Assembly (NCBI RefSeq): GCF_023715785.1
Contig: NZ_JAMBOX010000013.1
Span: forward strand, 1 to 64,000
Direction: 5' to 3'
From: Neobacillus niacini
Lineage (GTDB): Bacteria > Bacillota > Bacilli > Bacillales > Cytobacillaceae
Length of the DNA stretch: 64,000 nucleotides
Shown: positions 1-7,993 of the stretch, in pieces
Position numbering within the stretch: position 1 is the first letter of the stretch
How the letters are laid out: every line of letters starts with the position of its first letter
Program-made: the position numbers and the translations under genes
Notes under the pieces: model-generated
The model's input: only the letters and a program-made list of their open reading frames with translations
The model's database searches: none
What the model was told of the DNA's origin: nothing

Positions 1-47
<47 letters not shown>

Positions 48-50
48 TAC

Positions 51-127
51 GGTCTGGTAGTTCAGTTGGTTAGAATGCCTGCCTGTCACGCAGGAGGTCG
101 CGGGTTCGAGTCCCGTCCAGACCGCCA
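51..127 (+). tRNA. tRNA-Asp (GTC)
   Basis: Complete cloverleaf. Acceptor GGTCTGG pairs with CCAGACC, the anticodon stem CCTGC/GCAGG encloses GTC, the T loop is TTCGAGT and CCA is encoded. It sits 3 bp after the preceding tRNA, so it is co-transcribed. Confidence 0.97.
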
Positions 128-133
128 TTTGTT

Positions 134-209
134 GGCTCAGTAGCTCAGTCGGTAGAGCAATGGACTGAAAATCCATGTGTCGGCGGTTCGATTCCGTCCT
201 GAGCCACCA
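134..209 (+). tRNA. tRNA-Phe (GAA)
   Basis: Acceptor GGCTCAG pairs with CTGAGCC. The anticodon arm reads TGGAC-TGAAAAT-CCA with GAA in the loop, and the 3' CCA is encoded. Confidence 0.97.
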
Positions 210-224
210 TTTTGATTCAATTTT

Positions 225-297
225 GCCGGTATAGCTCAATCGGTAGAGCAACTGAATCGTAATCAGTAGGTTGGGGGTTCAATTCCTCTTGCCGGCA
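225..297 (+). tRNA. tRNA-Thr (CGT)
   Basis: Acceptor GCCGGTA pairs with TGCCGGC including one G-T pair. The anticodon stem ACTGA/TCAGT encloses loop ATCGTAA, giving anticodon CGT. Discriminator A is followed by CGT, so CCA is not encoded. Confidence 0.93.
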
Positions 298-325
298 CGT
301 TAAGCTGGCTTTTGAATATGATATT

Positions 326-410
326 GGTGGGGTAGCGAAGTGGCTAAACGCGGCGGACTGTAAATCCGCTCCCTCAGGGTTCGGCGGTTCGAATCCGTCC
401 CCCACCACCA
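326..410 (+). tRNA. tRNA-Tyr (GTA)
   Basis: Long-variable-arm tRNA of 85 nt. Acceptor GGTGGGG pairs with CCCCACC, the anticodon loop CTGTAAA gives GTA, a class II variable arm (CTCCCTCAGGGTTCG) is visible and CCA is encoded. Confidence 0.97.
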
Positions 411-415
411 TTTAT

Positions 416-489
416 AGGGGTATAGTTTAATGGTAAAACGAAGGTCTCCAAAACCTTTGATGTGGGTTCGATTCCTACTACCCCTGCCA
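416..489 (+). tRNA. tRNA-Trp (CCA)
   Basis: Acceptor AGGGGTA pairs with TACCCCT. The anticodon loop TCTCCAAAA carries CCA, the T loop is TTCGATT, and the 3' CCA is encoded after discriminator G. Confidence 0.97.
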
Positions 490-499
490 TTATCATAAT

Positions 500-576
500 G
501 GCGGTTGTGGCGAAGTGGTTAACGCATCGGATTGTGGTTCCGACATTCGTGGGTTCGATTCCCATCAGCCGCCCCA
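500..576 (+). tRNA. tRNA-His (GTG)
   Basis: Acceptor GCGGTTG pairs with CAGCCGC. The extra G at position -1 (base 500) faces discriminator C, which is diagnostic of tRNA-His. The anticodon is GTG and CCA is encoded. Confidence 0.97.
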
Positions 577-615
577 TAAATTTCTATTGAAGATTCAACT
601 GAAATATTATATTAT

Positions 616-690
616 TGGGCTATAGCCAAGCGGTAAGGCAACGGACTTTGACTCCGTCATTCGTTGGTTCGAATCCAGCTAGCCCAGCCA
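616..690 (+). tRNA. tRNA-Gln (TTG)
   Basis: Acceptor TGGGCTA pairs with TAGCCCA. The anticodon stem CGGAC/GTCCG-like pairing encloses TTTGACT with anticodon TTG, and CCA is encoded. Confidence 0.96.
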
Positions 691-694
691 ATAT

Positions 695-769
695 GCGGAA
701 GTAGTTCAGTGGTAGAACACCACCTTGCCAAGGTGGGGGTCGCGGGTTCGAATCCCGTCTTCCGCTCCA
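695..769 (+). tRNA. tRNA-Gly (GCC)
   Basis: Acceptor GCGGAAG pairs with CTTCCGC. The anticodon arm CACCT-TGCCA-AGGTG gives GCC, and CCA is encoded after discriminator T. Confidence 0.97.
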
Positions 770-777
770 ATCATGAT

Positions 778-852
778 GGCGGCATAGCCAAGTGGTAAGG
801 CCAAGGTCTGCAAAACCTTTATCCACCGGTTCGAATCCGGTTGCCGCCTCCA
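778..852 (+). tRNA. tRNA-Cys (GCA)
   Basis: Acceptor GGCGGCA pairs with TGCCGCC. The anticodon loop TCTGCAAAA carries GCA, the T loop is TTCGAAT, and CCA is encoded. Confidence 0.97.
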
Positions 853-858
853 TCATAT

Positions 859-940
859 GCCGGTGTGGCGGAATTGGCAGACGCGCACGACTCAAAATCG
901 TGTTCCGTGAGGAGTGTCGGTTCGACCCCGACCACCGGTA
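859..940 (+). tRNA. tRNA-Leu (CAA)
   Basis: Class II tRNA with a long variable arm (GTTCCGTGAGGAGT). Acceptor GCCGGTG pairs with CACCGGT, and the anticodon loop CTCAAAA gives CAA. The 3' end reads A-TCA, so CCA must be added post-transcriptionally. It is the last gene of the cluster. Confidence 0.95.
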
Positions 941-956
941 TCATACAAACGAAAAG

Positions 957-1000
957 ACACCCACAAATGTTGATATATTAACATTTGTGGGTGTTTTTTA
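957..1000 (+). terminator. Rho-independent terminator of the tRNA cluster
   Basis: The stem ACACCCACAAATGTT pairs with AACATTTGTGGGTGT around a short AT-rich loop and is followed by six T. It lies 16 bp after the last tRNA. Confidence 0.93.
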
Positions 1001-1095
1001 TTTATTGGAAAAATGCCAATGAAATTTGATTTTCATTTTTTCATGAGAGTCAGGTTTTGACGATAAAATAAAATAGCATAATGTGTAAAGAATGA

Positions 1096-1127
1096 TATAA
1101 TACAAATAACAATTAACAAAATGTTAA
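1096..1127 (+). promoter_or_regulatory. -10 element and NrtR-type operator upstream of nrtR
   Basis: TATAAT lies at 1096-1101. A perfect 6-3-6 palindrome, TTAACA-AAA-TGTTAA, occupies 1113-1127 at or just after the expected transcription start. The same half-sites recur before pnuC (1958-1972). Autoregulation by the Nudix regulator is inferred. The palindrome covers an alternative ATG at 1121, which argues for the ATG at 1157 as the start. Confidence 0.6.
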
Positions 1128-1156
1128 CCAAAAACTCGAAGTTAGGTGAGCAATGT

Positions 1157-1939
1157 ATGAGCGAGGAATTGTTAAATTATGATGCGAGCAAATATCGTAC
1201 TCCTTACGGATATACGAGTGATATCGCTGTTTTTACGATTATTTCAACGGAAGTGGGCTCTTATAAGCCGCCTGAAAAAACATTGAAAATCATGCTGATC
1301 AAACGAACGGAGAGAACTAAAGAAGGTGACCTTAATACGGAGGGGGGGAAGTGGGCCTTGCCTGGCGGCTTTATTAAACCTGAGGAGACGGCCTATGAGG
1401 CAGCCGTTAGGGAATTAAGAGAAGAGACGGGTGTGGAAGGTTTAAAAATCAAGCACTTTGGTGTATATGACAAATTAGGTCGTGACAAAAGGGGATGGAT
1501 TATTTCGAATGCTCATTATGCGATTGTTCCAGAAAATAAGCTAGTGAAAAAGAAGGCGGCAGATGATGCAGCAGAAGTTGAACTATTCTCGATGGATGAA
1601 GTGTTTCAGTTGGACCTCGCTTTCGATCACAAACAAATTATCGATGATGCATTATGGTTCATCAAAAAGGATATGTCATTAACAACGCTGGCCAAAAATT
1701 TTTTACCAAAGGAATTTGTCCTGTCTGAGCTGCAGGGGGTATTGCTAACCGTCATGGATGAGCCGTGGCTCAAGCTTGATTCTCAATTTTTCAGAAAGGC
1801 TCCGACGCTGCCGTTTATTGAAAAAGTGGTGAAGGACGGAGAGCCGCAAAAAACAAATCGATGGTCAAAAAATAAAGCACAGCTTTACCGATTTAATGAT
1901 TTTAATCCATATGTTTCTATATATAATGCTAAATACTAA
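1157..1939 (+). CDS. nrtR: NrtR-type Nudix transcriptional regulator of NAD metabolism
   Basis: A 260-residue protein with an N-terminal Nudix hydrolase fold and a C-terminal winged-helix segment (around FVLSELQGVLLTV to LYRF), the NrtR architecture. The Nudix box is intact: G, five residues, E, seven residues, then REL-REETGV. ADP-ribose hydrolysis is therefore possible, whereas some family members have lost it. NrtR proteins repress NAD salvage genes and are released by ADP-ribose or related ligands. The two downstream genes, PnuC and a NadR-like enzyme, fit that role, as do the paired palindromes at 1113 and 1958. The start at 1157 has AGGTGAG six bases upstream; an in-frame ATG at 1121 lies inside the operator and is unlikely. 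Confidence 0.85.
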   Translation: MSEELLNYDASKYRTPYGYTSDIAVFTIISTEVGSYKPPEKTLKIMLIKRTERTKEGDLNTEGGKWALPGGFIKPEETAYEAAVRELREETGVEGLKIKHFGVYDKLGRDKRGWIISNAHYAIVPENKLVKKKAADDAAEVELFSMDEVFQLDLAFDHKQIIDDALWFIKKDMSLTTLAKNFLPKEFVLSELQGVLLTVMDEPWLKLDSQFFRKAPTLPFIEKVVKDGEPQKTNRWSKNKAQLYRFNDFNPYVSIYNAKY

Positions 1940-1952
1940 TTTTTTTCTTTAT

Positions 1953-1972
1953 TATAATTAACAATTTGTTAA
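1953..1972 (+). promoter_or_regulatory. -10 element overlapping NrtR-type operator before pnuC
   Basis: TATAAT at 1953-1958 overlaps a perfect palindrome TTAACA-ATT-TGTTAA at 1958-1972. Its half-sites and spacing match the 1113-1127 site. A bound dimer would cover the -10 region and start site, consistent with repression. The match is visible in the sequence; the binding protein is inferred from context. Confidence 0.6.
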
Positions 1973-1999
1973 CTAATAATTAATAAGGAGCGATGCTGT

Positions 2000-2698
2000 A
2001 TGAATATCCTAAGAGGTTGGACCTTGTTTGAAAAGCTATGGCTTGTTACTTTTACCTTAGTGAATGTGTATTTGTTTTTTGCCTGGAAGGATACAATTCT
2101 CGGGTTAATTACTTCCATATCAGGTATGCTTTGTGTCGTGTTGGTCGCTAAAGGGAAGGTGAGTAATTATTATTTCGGCATAATCCAAACAGGTACTTAT
2201 GCCTATATCTCATACGGCTATGGCCTATATGGTGAGGTCATGCTGAATGCATTATTTTATTTTCCTCTGCAGTTCGTTGGCATTTATTTATGGAGAAAAC
2301 ATAAAACGGAGCACACAGTGCATGGGGAAGAAATTCAAATCGGCACTTTAACGAAAAAAGGCTGGATTATTACACTCACTACCTTTTTGGCCGTTTTTGT
2401 TCTATACGCTTTCCTCCTAGCAGAACTAGGCGGCAATGTCGTGTGGATTGATTCCGCTACCACGATATTATCGGTTGTAGCCCAAATTCTCATGTTAAAA
2501 AGATTCACCGAACAATGGTTATTTTGGATTGTGGTGAATGTACTGTCGATAGCGCTTTGGCTAAAAGCACTGATTTTACAGGGGGGGAACGATGTCTCCA
2601 TGCTCGTAATGTGGTCGGCATTTCTTATCAATAGCATATACGGCTATTACAACTGGTCGAAGGTCTATAAACAGCAGAAGGGAGCACGAATGGAATGA
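2000..2698 (+). CDS. pnuC: Nicotinamide riboside transporter PnuC
   Basis: A 232-residue integral membrane protein with about seven hydrophobic segments and the PnuC signature region (YFGIIQTGTYAYISYGYGLYGE, and W-N-x-YGYYNW near the C-terminus). PnuC carries nicotinamide riboside across the cytoplasmic membrane by facilitated diffusion, trapped by phosphorylation inside. The start has AAGGAG 11 bp upstream. The stop overlaps the start of the next gene (ATGA), which encodes the riboside kinase needed for trapping, so the two are translationally coupled. Regulation by NrtR is likely through the palindrome over its promoter. Confidence 0.92.
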   Translation: MNILRGWTLFEKLWLVTFTLVNVYLFFAWKDTILGLITSISGMLCVVLVAKGKVSNYYFGIIQTGTYAYISYGYGLYGEVMLNALFYFPLQFVGIYLWRKHKTEHTVHGEEIQIGTLTKKGWIITLTTFLAVFVLYAFLLAELGGNVVWIDSATTILSVVAQILMLKRFTEQWLFWIVVNVLSIALWLKALILQGGNDVSMLVMWSAFLINSIYGYYNWSKVYKQQKGARME

Positions 2699-3723
2699 AG
2701 AAGGTTGGATTTTACGGAGGCAAGTTTTTACCTTTGCATCTAGGTCATGTGTATGCCATTATCAAAGCTTCCACGATGGTCGATGAACTATATGTGGTCC
2801 TGTCCCATAGTGTCAAAAGGGATCAACAATTATGCGAAGGGAGCAAGCTTCCCTACATTCCAAGTCGGATCAGGCTGCGTTGGCTTTCGCAGCTGACGAA
2901 AGATATGGAGCACGTCAAGGTCATTGAAGTAGAGGATCAAGAAGGTGAAGAGGATTACAATTGGAAGGATGGGGCCACGAAAATAAAAGAGGCGATTGGG
3001 AAGGATATTAACGTCGTGTTTAGCTCTGAAATGGATTATGACCCGATTTTTAACGAACTGTATCCTGAGGCAACACACATTTTAATTGATGAAAAAAGAA
3101 AGCAATACCCGATTTCTGCAACGGCGATCCGCCATAAAGGTGTCTTTCACTTTTGGGACTGCATTCCTGAGGTAGTCAAGCCCTATTTCATCAAAAAGGT
3201 CGTCATTTTAGGGACTGAAAGCTGTGGAAAATCGACGCTTACAAGAAATTTGGCACTCATTTTTAACACCACACATGTAAGAGAATACGGCAGGGATTTC
3301 TGTGAGGAATTAGGAGGGTGTGATGGGATAATGTTAGAGGAAGATTACCCCATCATTGCCTATGGCCATAAACTGAAAGAATATGAAGCTATTAAACAGG
3401 CAAATAAAATTGTCTTTATTGACACTGAAGCAGCTGTCACTCAATTTTATTCAGAACTGTATAATCAGATGCATCAGCGGGTCCTAGATGAAATCGCCCT
3501 GATTCAACAGTATGATTTATATCTATATTTAGAACCAGACGTCAAATGGGTGGATGATGGTATAAGAGTGCATGGAGAACAAAAGATTCGTGAAGAAAAT
3601 AATCAGCGTTTGAAGGGACTATTAAAGGCAAGCGGTATTGAGTTTGTTAGTATTAGTGGGACCTATCAAGAGCGGCTGGAAATATCGATTAAGACGGTAC
3701 GAAGAATGTTTGAAGAGATATAG
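2695..3723 (+). CDS. nadR: NadR-like bifunctional NMN adenylyltransferase / nicotinamide riboside kinase
   Basis: A 342-residue protein with two enzymatic domains. Residues 1 to about 150 form a nucleotidyltransferase with the GGKFLPLHLGH motif (G-x-F-x-P-x-H-x-G-H) and ISATAIR near the end. From about residue 165 a kinase domain begins with the P-loop GTESCGKST. It would phosphorylate imported nicotinamide riboside and adenylate NMN to NAD in the cytoplasm. The N-terminal helix-turn-helix of enterobacterial NadR is absent, so it is purely an enzyme; the regulator is the neighbouring NrtR. It overlaps pnuC by 4 bp. Confidence 0.9.
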   Translation: MKKVGFYGGKFLPLHLGHVYAIIKASTMVDELYVVLSHSVKRDQQLCEGSKLPYIPSRIRLRWLSQLTKDMEHVKVIEVEDQEGEEDYNWKDGATKIKEAIGKDINVVFSSEMDYDPIFNELYPEATHILIDEKRKQYPISATAIRHKGVFHFWDCIPEVVKPYFIKKVVILGTESCGKSTLTRNLALIFNTTHVREYGRDFCEELGGCDGIMLEEDYPIIAYGHKLKEYEAIKQANKIVFIDTEAAVTQFYSELYNQMHQRVLDEIALIQQYDLYLYLEPDVKWVDDGIRVHGEQKIREENNQRLKGLLKASGIEFVSISGTYQERLEISIKTVRRMFEEI

Positions 3724-3866
3724 AAATCCTTCTAGTGGCCATGTTGGCCACTGGAACCGCTCCTGTGGGATATGTTGAAGAAATTTCACAATAACTCCAT
3801 TTCTGCTTGTTTGAGGATGGTATGATATGGTTGTCAAAGTTAACTTTAGTACCTGGAGTGGTAAGA

Positions 3867-4337
3867 ATGAAAAAAGGAAATCTATTTGTAAGTATTATAA
3901 TAATTTTTGTCGTCTCGTTATTAATCCCGAACTTTATTAATAATATTCGATCTAAATTAGAGACGGCCTTTGGACAACCTAATTCCTTCTTTTCAGGCGT
4001 TGGAATAGGTGTTAAGAAGGAAAAACTCGGTTATTACGACATGGAATATGGGATAGATGAAGTTGACGATGTAAAAATCCACCTTCCAAATGAAAATGTT
4101 AATTTAAATTTATATGGAAACGTAATAAATAGTTCTGAACCCTTAGAAGTAATATTAAATGGCAAACGAATTTATAAAGAAAAATTGGAGAGTAAAAGAG
4201 TAGTTCCTTTTTGGAAGGATATTTACCTAGAAAAAAATTTTGTTGTCAATTTAGAAGGTATTGTATCCAATAAAGGTAATGAAATAATGATAAAAAGTGG
4301 GTCCGCAGCAAAGAGGGTTATAGTAAAAGTAGAGTAA
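3867..4337 (+). CDS. Hypothetical single-pass membrane-anchored protein
   Basis: A 156-residue protein not recognised. It begins MKKGNLF, then a hydrophobic segment (about residues 6-24, rich in I and V) that could be an uncleaved anchor or signal. A soluble extracytoplasmic part of about 130 residues with beta-rich composition follows, and no catalytic motif is visible. The start at 3867 has GGAGTGG five bases upstream; the reading frame stays open upstream to 3807 without a better site. It has no operon partner: the broken Sel1 gene begins 56 bp later with its own ribosome site. It could be a cell-surface or stress-sensing accessory protein, but this is a guess. Confidence 0.6.
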   Translation: MKKGNLFVSIIIIFVVSLLIPNFINNIRSKLETAFGQPNSFFSGVGIGVKKEKLGYYDMEYGIDEVDDVKIHLPNENVNLNLYGNVINSSEPLEVILNGKRIYKEKLESKRVVPFWKDIYLEKNFVVNLEGIVSNKGNEIMIKSGSAAKRVIVKVE

Positions 4338-4393
4338 ACCTTTATTGAATTGTTTTTTTTAAGTAAAAGGCCTATCTGTTAGGGGGGATTTAT

Positions 4394-5954
4394 ATGCTAA
4401 CAAAAAAACCGTTTAGCCAGCCCATACAAAAGTCCTTGAATGAAAATAAATCATTGCAAGATACCAAATTACATAGGGGATATAGAAAAGGTAGACTCTA
4501 CGTACAATACCTCTAATAACATTGATAAAACTGTTCTTGAAAGTGATGAAGAATTTGAGTTGCGGATCAAACAAATCCCTCCTATAGAAGTGGGACTTGC
4601 ATTTTTGGATTTTTCACATAAAAATTTATCAAATGAGAATTTACTATTTAGTTTTTCTCTAAAACAGAGCTTGCCCATTGTTTTGGAATAACCGAATGTG
4701 TTTTATGTATCCTTGAAGGATGTAGAAGATCTATTCATATTCAATCAAGAAATTCTCCTGAAATATCCCTTACAGGTTTCTTTAACCGTTCTGGAAGGTA
4801 CCGTTATGGCGGACACCCAATCGTTTACCATAAAAATGAGTAATTATGACATTTCCTGTCATCCGGTCTATCTCAACAAGCTGTTTTTTGAATCGGGTGA
4901 GGAATATTGCAAGCGCATAGATAACACGCCTCTGTTAAATATCGGAAAAGTGAAACTGAAGAAGGAACAGTATAATAGTGAACTCGGGCTTTTCCAGGGT
5001 TATCTTGAAACGCATAAATGGTCTGACGGAGCTGTCGAATTTGATTACGAGGCTTTCCTTAAAATAGATAAGGTAAATGCTAGAAGACTTTATATTTATG
5101 GTGAAGAACATCCTGTTTATTCACAATTTAAGGTAGTCGATCACAAAGTGCAATTGGATAACACCAAGATTATTTTTGACAGTCATACATATCTCATTAG
5201 CAATATGGAAGAAAATGAATTCAATACTACAGCTAAATTAGCCATTCAAGGGGATGCCGCTGCTCAATATAGGCTGGGTGAGATTTATTTTCATGGTAAA
5301 TTAGGGAAGGACATGAATTTGAATAGTGCAATAAGCTGGTTTCAAAAGGCCTATCTTCAAGGAAATGCAAAATCCTTAATCCAATTAATTCATATTTTTA
5401 TTCAAAGACTGCTACCAATTGACTTATTAAAACAGTTGGAAGATTTTTTAGAGGAAGCCCTGCAAGAGGAGGGGAGTGAAGTCCAGTATTTGTTTGCAAA
5501 GTCGTTTGCTGATGAAGAGAATGATGAACGGGCCGCAAGCTGGTTTAGAAAAGCGGCTCTCCAAGGGAACAATGAGGCGGTTTCCCAGTTGTTACTTTTG
5601 GAAAAAAGTAAGTTAATCCCCCAAGGCAAAGACGATGCCAGTTGGATTGATTTAAAAAATCAAGAAACAATAAAACTTGTTAAAGATGATAGAAAGTTCA
5701 TTGCTTCCATCCATTCAATTAAGTTTATAGATCCTAAAGAAGTTAGACTGGAAGTTACGGATCTTATTGGGGAATTAAATGTAAACGATAAGCTTGTTTT
5801 TTATAAAAATGGGAATGCTATCTCTTTGAAAAACTACGCGGTTAAAAGATTTTTAAAACTAAATCTTCCAAATGGAAAAACAACGATGAAAATCTTTATT
5901 AACGGCACTAAATTTGATATAGATACAAAAAGTGATCAAGTGCGAGTAGAATGA
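4394..5954 (+). pseudogene. Broken Sel1-repeat protein gene (frameshift plus in-frame stop)
   Basis: A strong ribosome site (AGGGGGGAT) precedes ATG at 4394, but that frame runs only about 36 codons (MLTKKPFSQPIQ...) before stopping. A second frame stays open from about 4440 to TAA at 4689-4691. The same frame then continues to 5954 as a 418-residue ORF from GTG 4698, which lacks a ribosome site. The long part has an N-terminal half of unknown fold and two or three Sel1-like repeats, for example AAQYRLGEIYFHGKLG and AASWFRKAALQGNNEA. The simplest reading is one gene broken by a frameshift near 4450 and a nonsense codon. Sequencing error or a functional C-terminal part expressed from 4698 are alternatives. 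Confidence 0.6.
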
Positions 5955-5991
5955 TCATCCGAAAAATAAAAAACTACTGACAAATACACAA

Positions 5992-6030
5992 AGCCGATAC
6001 TTTTAGTTCATAAAAGTATCGGCTTTTTTA
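5992..6030 (+). terminator. Rho-independent terminator after the Sel1 gene
   Basis: AAGCCGATACTTTTA pairs with TAAAAGTATCGGCTT around a short loop, followed by a T run. It separates the broken gene from the next operon. Confidence 0.93.
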
Positions 6031-6052
6031 GGATTTAATAATGGTCCGCCCC

Positions 6053-6110
6053 TTGACGCGCAACCTTGTATTAGTGTACTATTTGAGTAGAACACTAATA
6101 CAAGGTTGCG
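6053..6110 (+). promoter_or_regulatory. Sigma-A promoter embedded in a perfect 19-bp inverted repeat (probable YtrA-type operator)
   Basis: TTGACG (6053-6058) and TACTAT (6077-6082) form a promoter with an 18-bp spacer. CGCAACCTTGTATTAGTGT at 6059-6077 is repeated inverted at 6092-6110 with a 14-bp centre. The inner arms AGTGT...ACACT resemble the published YtrA operator (AGTGTA-N13-TACACT), though one base shorter overall. A YtrA-type GntR regulator is encoded in the operon, so autoregulation is the natural inference. The right arm ends at the ribosome binding site of the first gene. Confidence 0.7.
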
Positions 6111-6126
6111 AGGGGGTTATAATTAT

Positions 6127-6903
6127 ATGTCTGCTTTTCAAGGGCTGGTGAAAAAGGACTTTGTGATTTCAAAGTCTTGGTTTCTTTTTTGGCTCGTTTT
6201 TATATCTCTGTTTTTAATTGTGGCACTGGCACTGGATCACTATATTCTTGAGCCGCTAACGTTTCTTCCGGTTGCTGTATTGCTGTTGCTGTTTTTTCAC
6301 GCATTTTTTCTGCCATCTATGTTATTGTCCATGCTGCGGCTGGAAGGAAAAACTCAATTATGGCTCTATAATCCACAAAGCAGTAAGGAGCTATTATTAT
6401 CAAAAGTCTATGTCAGCCTTGTCTATCAAGTGGCCACCCAGTTGTATTTAACGGCAGTCGGTTTAACAATTTATCAATTTTTCAAAAGTCAAATTCTTAT
6501 TGAAGCGAGCGACTTAGTTGCCGGCACGATCATCTTCAATCTCGGACTGTTATTGTTCGGTTTATATGTGTCGTGTTGGGCGATGTTTTATTGGACCGTC
6601 TATCACTCCTTGGGGAAATTTCCAACAATCAAAGGTTGGCGCTGGCTCTTACTACTGCTCATCTTTTTTCTATACAATGTTATTTTCACGCTTTTGACAA
6701 GGATACCAGGTTTCAAAGAGGTCATGAACAAATGGACGATACCAGTATTTGCAGGTCCGAATTTTAGCCACAAACAAGGCAGTTGGGAGATTTATTTGAA
6801 TGCAACAAATATCCCGGTGCTCGGACTTCTGTTTTATGTGATCCTTGCTGTCTGCTTATTCCTGATTTCTTGTTGGTTACTCGACAGAAAAGTTGAGGTG
6901 TAA
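6127..6903 (+). CDS. ABC-2 type membrane protein of the YtrA-type operon
   Basis: A 258-residue protein with six strongly hydrophobic segments and few charged residues, consistent with an ABC exporter permease. No specific family signature was recognised. It is first in a five-gene operon with a GntR regulator, two ATPases and a second permease. It probably pairs with the ATPase at 7277, as in B. subtilis ytr operons, where several membrane and ATPase subunits are co-transcribed and induced by cell-wall antibiotics. ATG 6127 follows GAGGGGG; an upstream TTG at 6106 lies inside the inverted repeat and is rejected as the start. Confidence 0.75.
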   Translation: MSAFQGLVKKDFVISKSWFLFWLVFISLFLIVALALDHYILEPLTFLPVAVLLLLFFHAFFLPSMLLSMLRLEGKTQLWLYNPQSSKELLLSKVYVSLVYQVATQLYLTAVGLTIYQFFKSQILIEASDLVAGTIIFNLGLLLFGLYVSCWAMFYWTVYHSLGKFPTIKGWRWLLLLLIFFLYNVIFTLLTRIPGFKEVMNKWTIPVFAGPNFSHKQGSWEIYLNATNIPVLGLLFYVILAVCLFLISCWLLDRKVEV

Positions 6904-6905
6904 TC

Positions 6906-7280
6906 ATGATGGCAAAAGATTTCCAGGCATCGAAACCAATTTATATCCAAATAGCCGATCACCTGTCGTCCCAAATTGTAAGAGGAGAAATGAAAGCAGG
7001 AGAAAAACTGCCTTCTGTTCGGGAAATGGCGATTCAAACAGGTGTTAACCCAAACACCATTCAAAGAACCTATAGCGAGATGGAGAGGATGGGAATCGTG
7101 GAAACAAAGCGGGGGCAAGGGACCTTTGTCACTGAAAATGAGCAGGTCCTCCAAGCGTTGAAGACTCGGTTGCAGACCGATATTATCGGTGTATTTGTCC
7201 AAAGCATGCAAGAGCTTGGTTTTTCCCAGGAGGAAATGATTCGGGGCTTACAGCAATACTTTAGGGGGGAACAGGGGTGA
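6906..7280 (+). CDS. GntR-family transcriptional regulator, YtrA subfamily
   Basis: A 124-residue protein with an N-terminal winged helix (residues about 12-75; [42 protein letters not shown]) and a short C-terminal dimerisation helix pair. It lacks a large effector domain, as is characteristic of the YtrA subfamily. YtrA proteins repress their own ABC transporter operons and respond indirectly to envelope stress. Two adjacent ATG codons (6906 and 6909) follow AGGTG. It overlaps the next gene by 4 bp (GTGA). The likely operator is the inverted repeat at 6059-6110. Confidence 0.92.
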   Translation: MMAKDFQASKPIYIQIADHLSSQIVRGEMKAGEKLPSVREMAIQTGVNPNTIQRTYSEMERMGIVETKRGQGTFVTENEQVLQALKTRLQTDIIGVFVQSMQELGFSQEEMIRGLQQYFRGEQG

Positions 7281-7993
7281 CCATTAAACTAAGTAATGTT
7301 TCGAAACGATATGGCAAGGATTTTTCTTTAAAAAATGTTTCCCTCACACTTGATACCGGGAAAATTTATGGGCTGCTCGGGCCAAATGGCAGCGGGAAGT
7401 CGACGACCTTAAAAATGATTGCCGGGCTTGTTTATCCGGACCTCGGCCAGGTGGAAGTGAACGGCGAAGAAGTTACCCGGAGAATTAGCCAAAAAGTCGC
7501 TTATTTAACGGAACTGGATATGTTTTATCCCTCCTTTACAGTGGGAAACATGGTAGAATTTTATGCATCACAATTCATCGATTTTGATAGGAAGAAGGCT
7601 AAACAGCTTTTACAGGACATGAAGCTGGATCCTGTTAAAAAAATAAAACAATTGTCAAAAGGAAATCGAGGCAGATTGAAATTGGTTCTGGCTTTGGCAA
7701 GAACAGCACCGGTCTTGCTTCTGGATGAACCATTTTCCGGACTTGATCCGATGGTGCGTGATTCGATTGTGAAAAGTATGTTGTCCTATATTAATTTTGA
7801 CGAGCAGACCGTCATTATTGCCACCCATGAAATCGATGAAATTGAACCGCTTTTAGATGAGGCGATTGTCATTTTCAATGGGAAGATCATCGACCAGAAA
7901 AATGTCGAAGACCTAAGAGAAGAAGCAGCGCTATCCGTTCTCGAATGGTTTAAATCGACAATGGCGGAAAGGGAGAGGAACAATCATGAGTAG
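7277..7993 (+). CDS. ABC transporter ATP-binding protein (YtrB-like)
   Basis: A 238-residue nucleotide-binding domain with Walker [10 protein letters not shown], Walker [13 protein letters not shown] and the H-loop THEIDEIE. The signature motif is degenerate (LSKGNRGR instead of LSGGQ), a trait shared with YtrB-like ATPases. It starts with GTG overlapping the stop of the GntR gene and overlaps the following ATPase by 8 bp. It should energise the membrane subunit at 6127 at the inner face of the membrane. The substrate is unknown; peptide antibiotics or cell-wall precursors are the usual suspects for this group. Confidence 0.9.
   Translation: MTIKLSNVSKRYGKDFSLKNVSLTLDTGKIYGLLGPNGSGKSTTLKMIAGLVYPDLGQVEVNGEEVTRRISQKVAYLTELDMFYPSFTVGNMVEFYASQFIDFDRKKAKQLLQDMKLDPVKKIKQLSKGNRGRLKLVLALARTAPVLLLDEPFSGLDPMVRDSIVKSMLSYINFDEQTVIIATHEIDEIEPLLDEAIVIFNGKIIDQKNVEDLREEAALSVLEWFKSTMAERERNNHE

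Noticed and set aside
217..895. Minus-strand ORFs across the tRNA cluster
   Set aside because: They are frames through complete tRNA genes and repeat the GFEPT-like translation typical of antisense tRNA.
3734..3752. Hairpin AGTGGCC/GGCCACT after the nadR-like gene as terminator
   Set aside because: The stem is only seven bases and no T tract follows on the plus strand.
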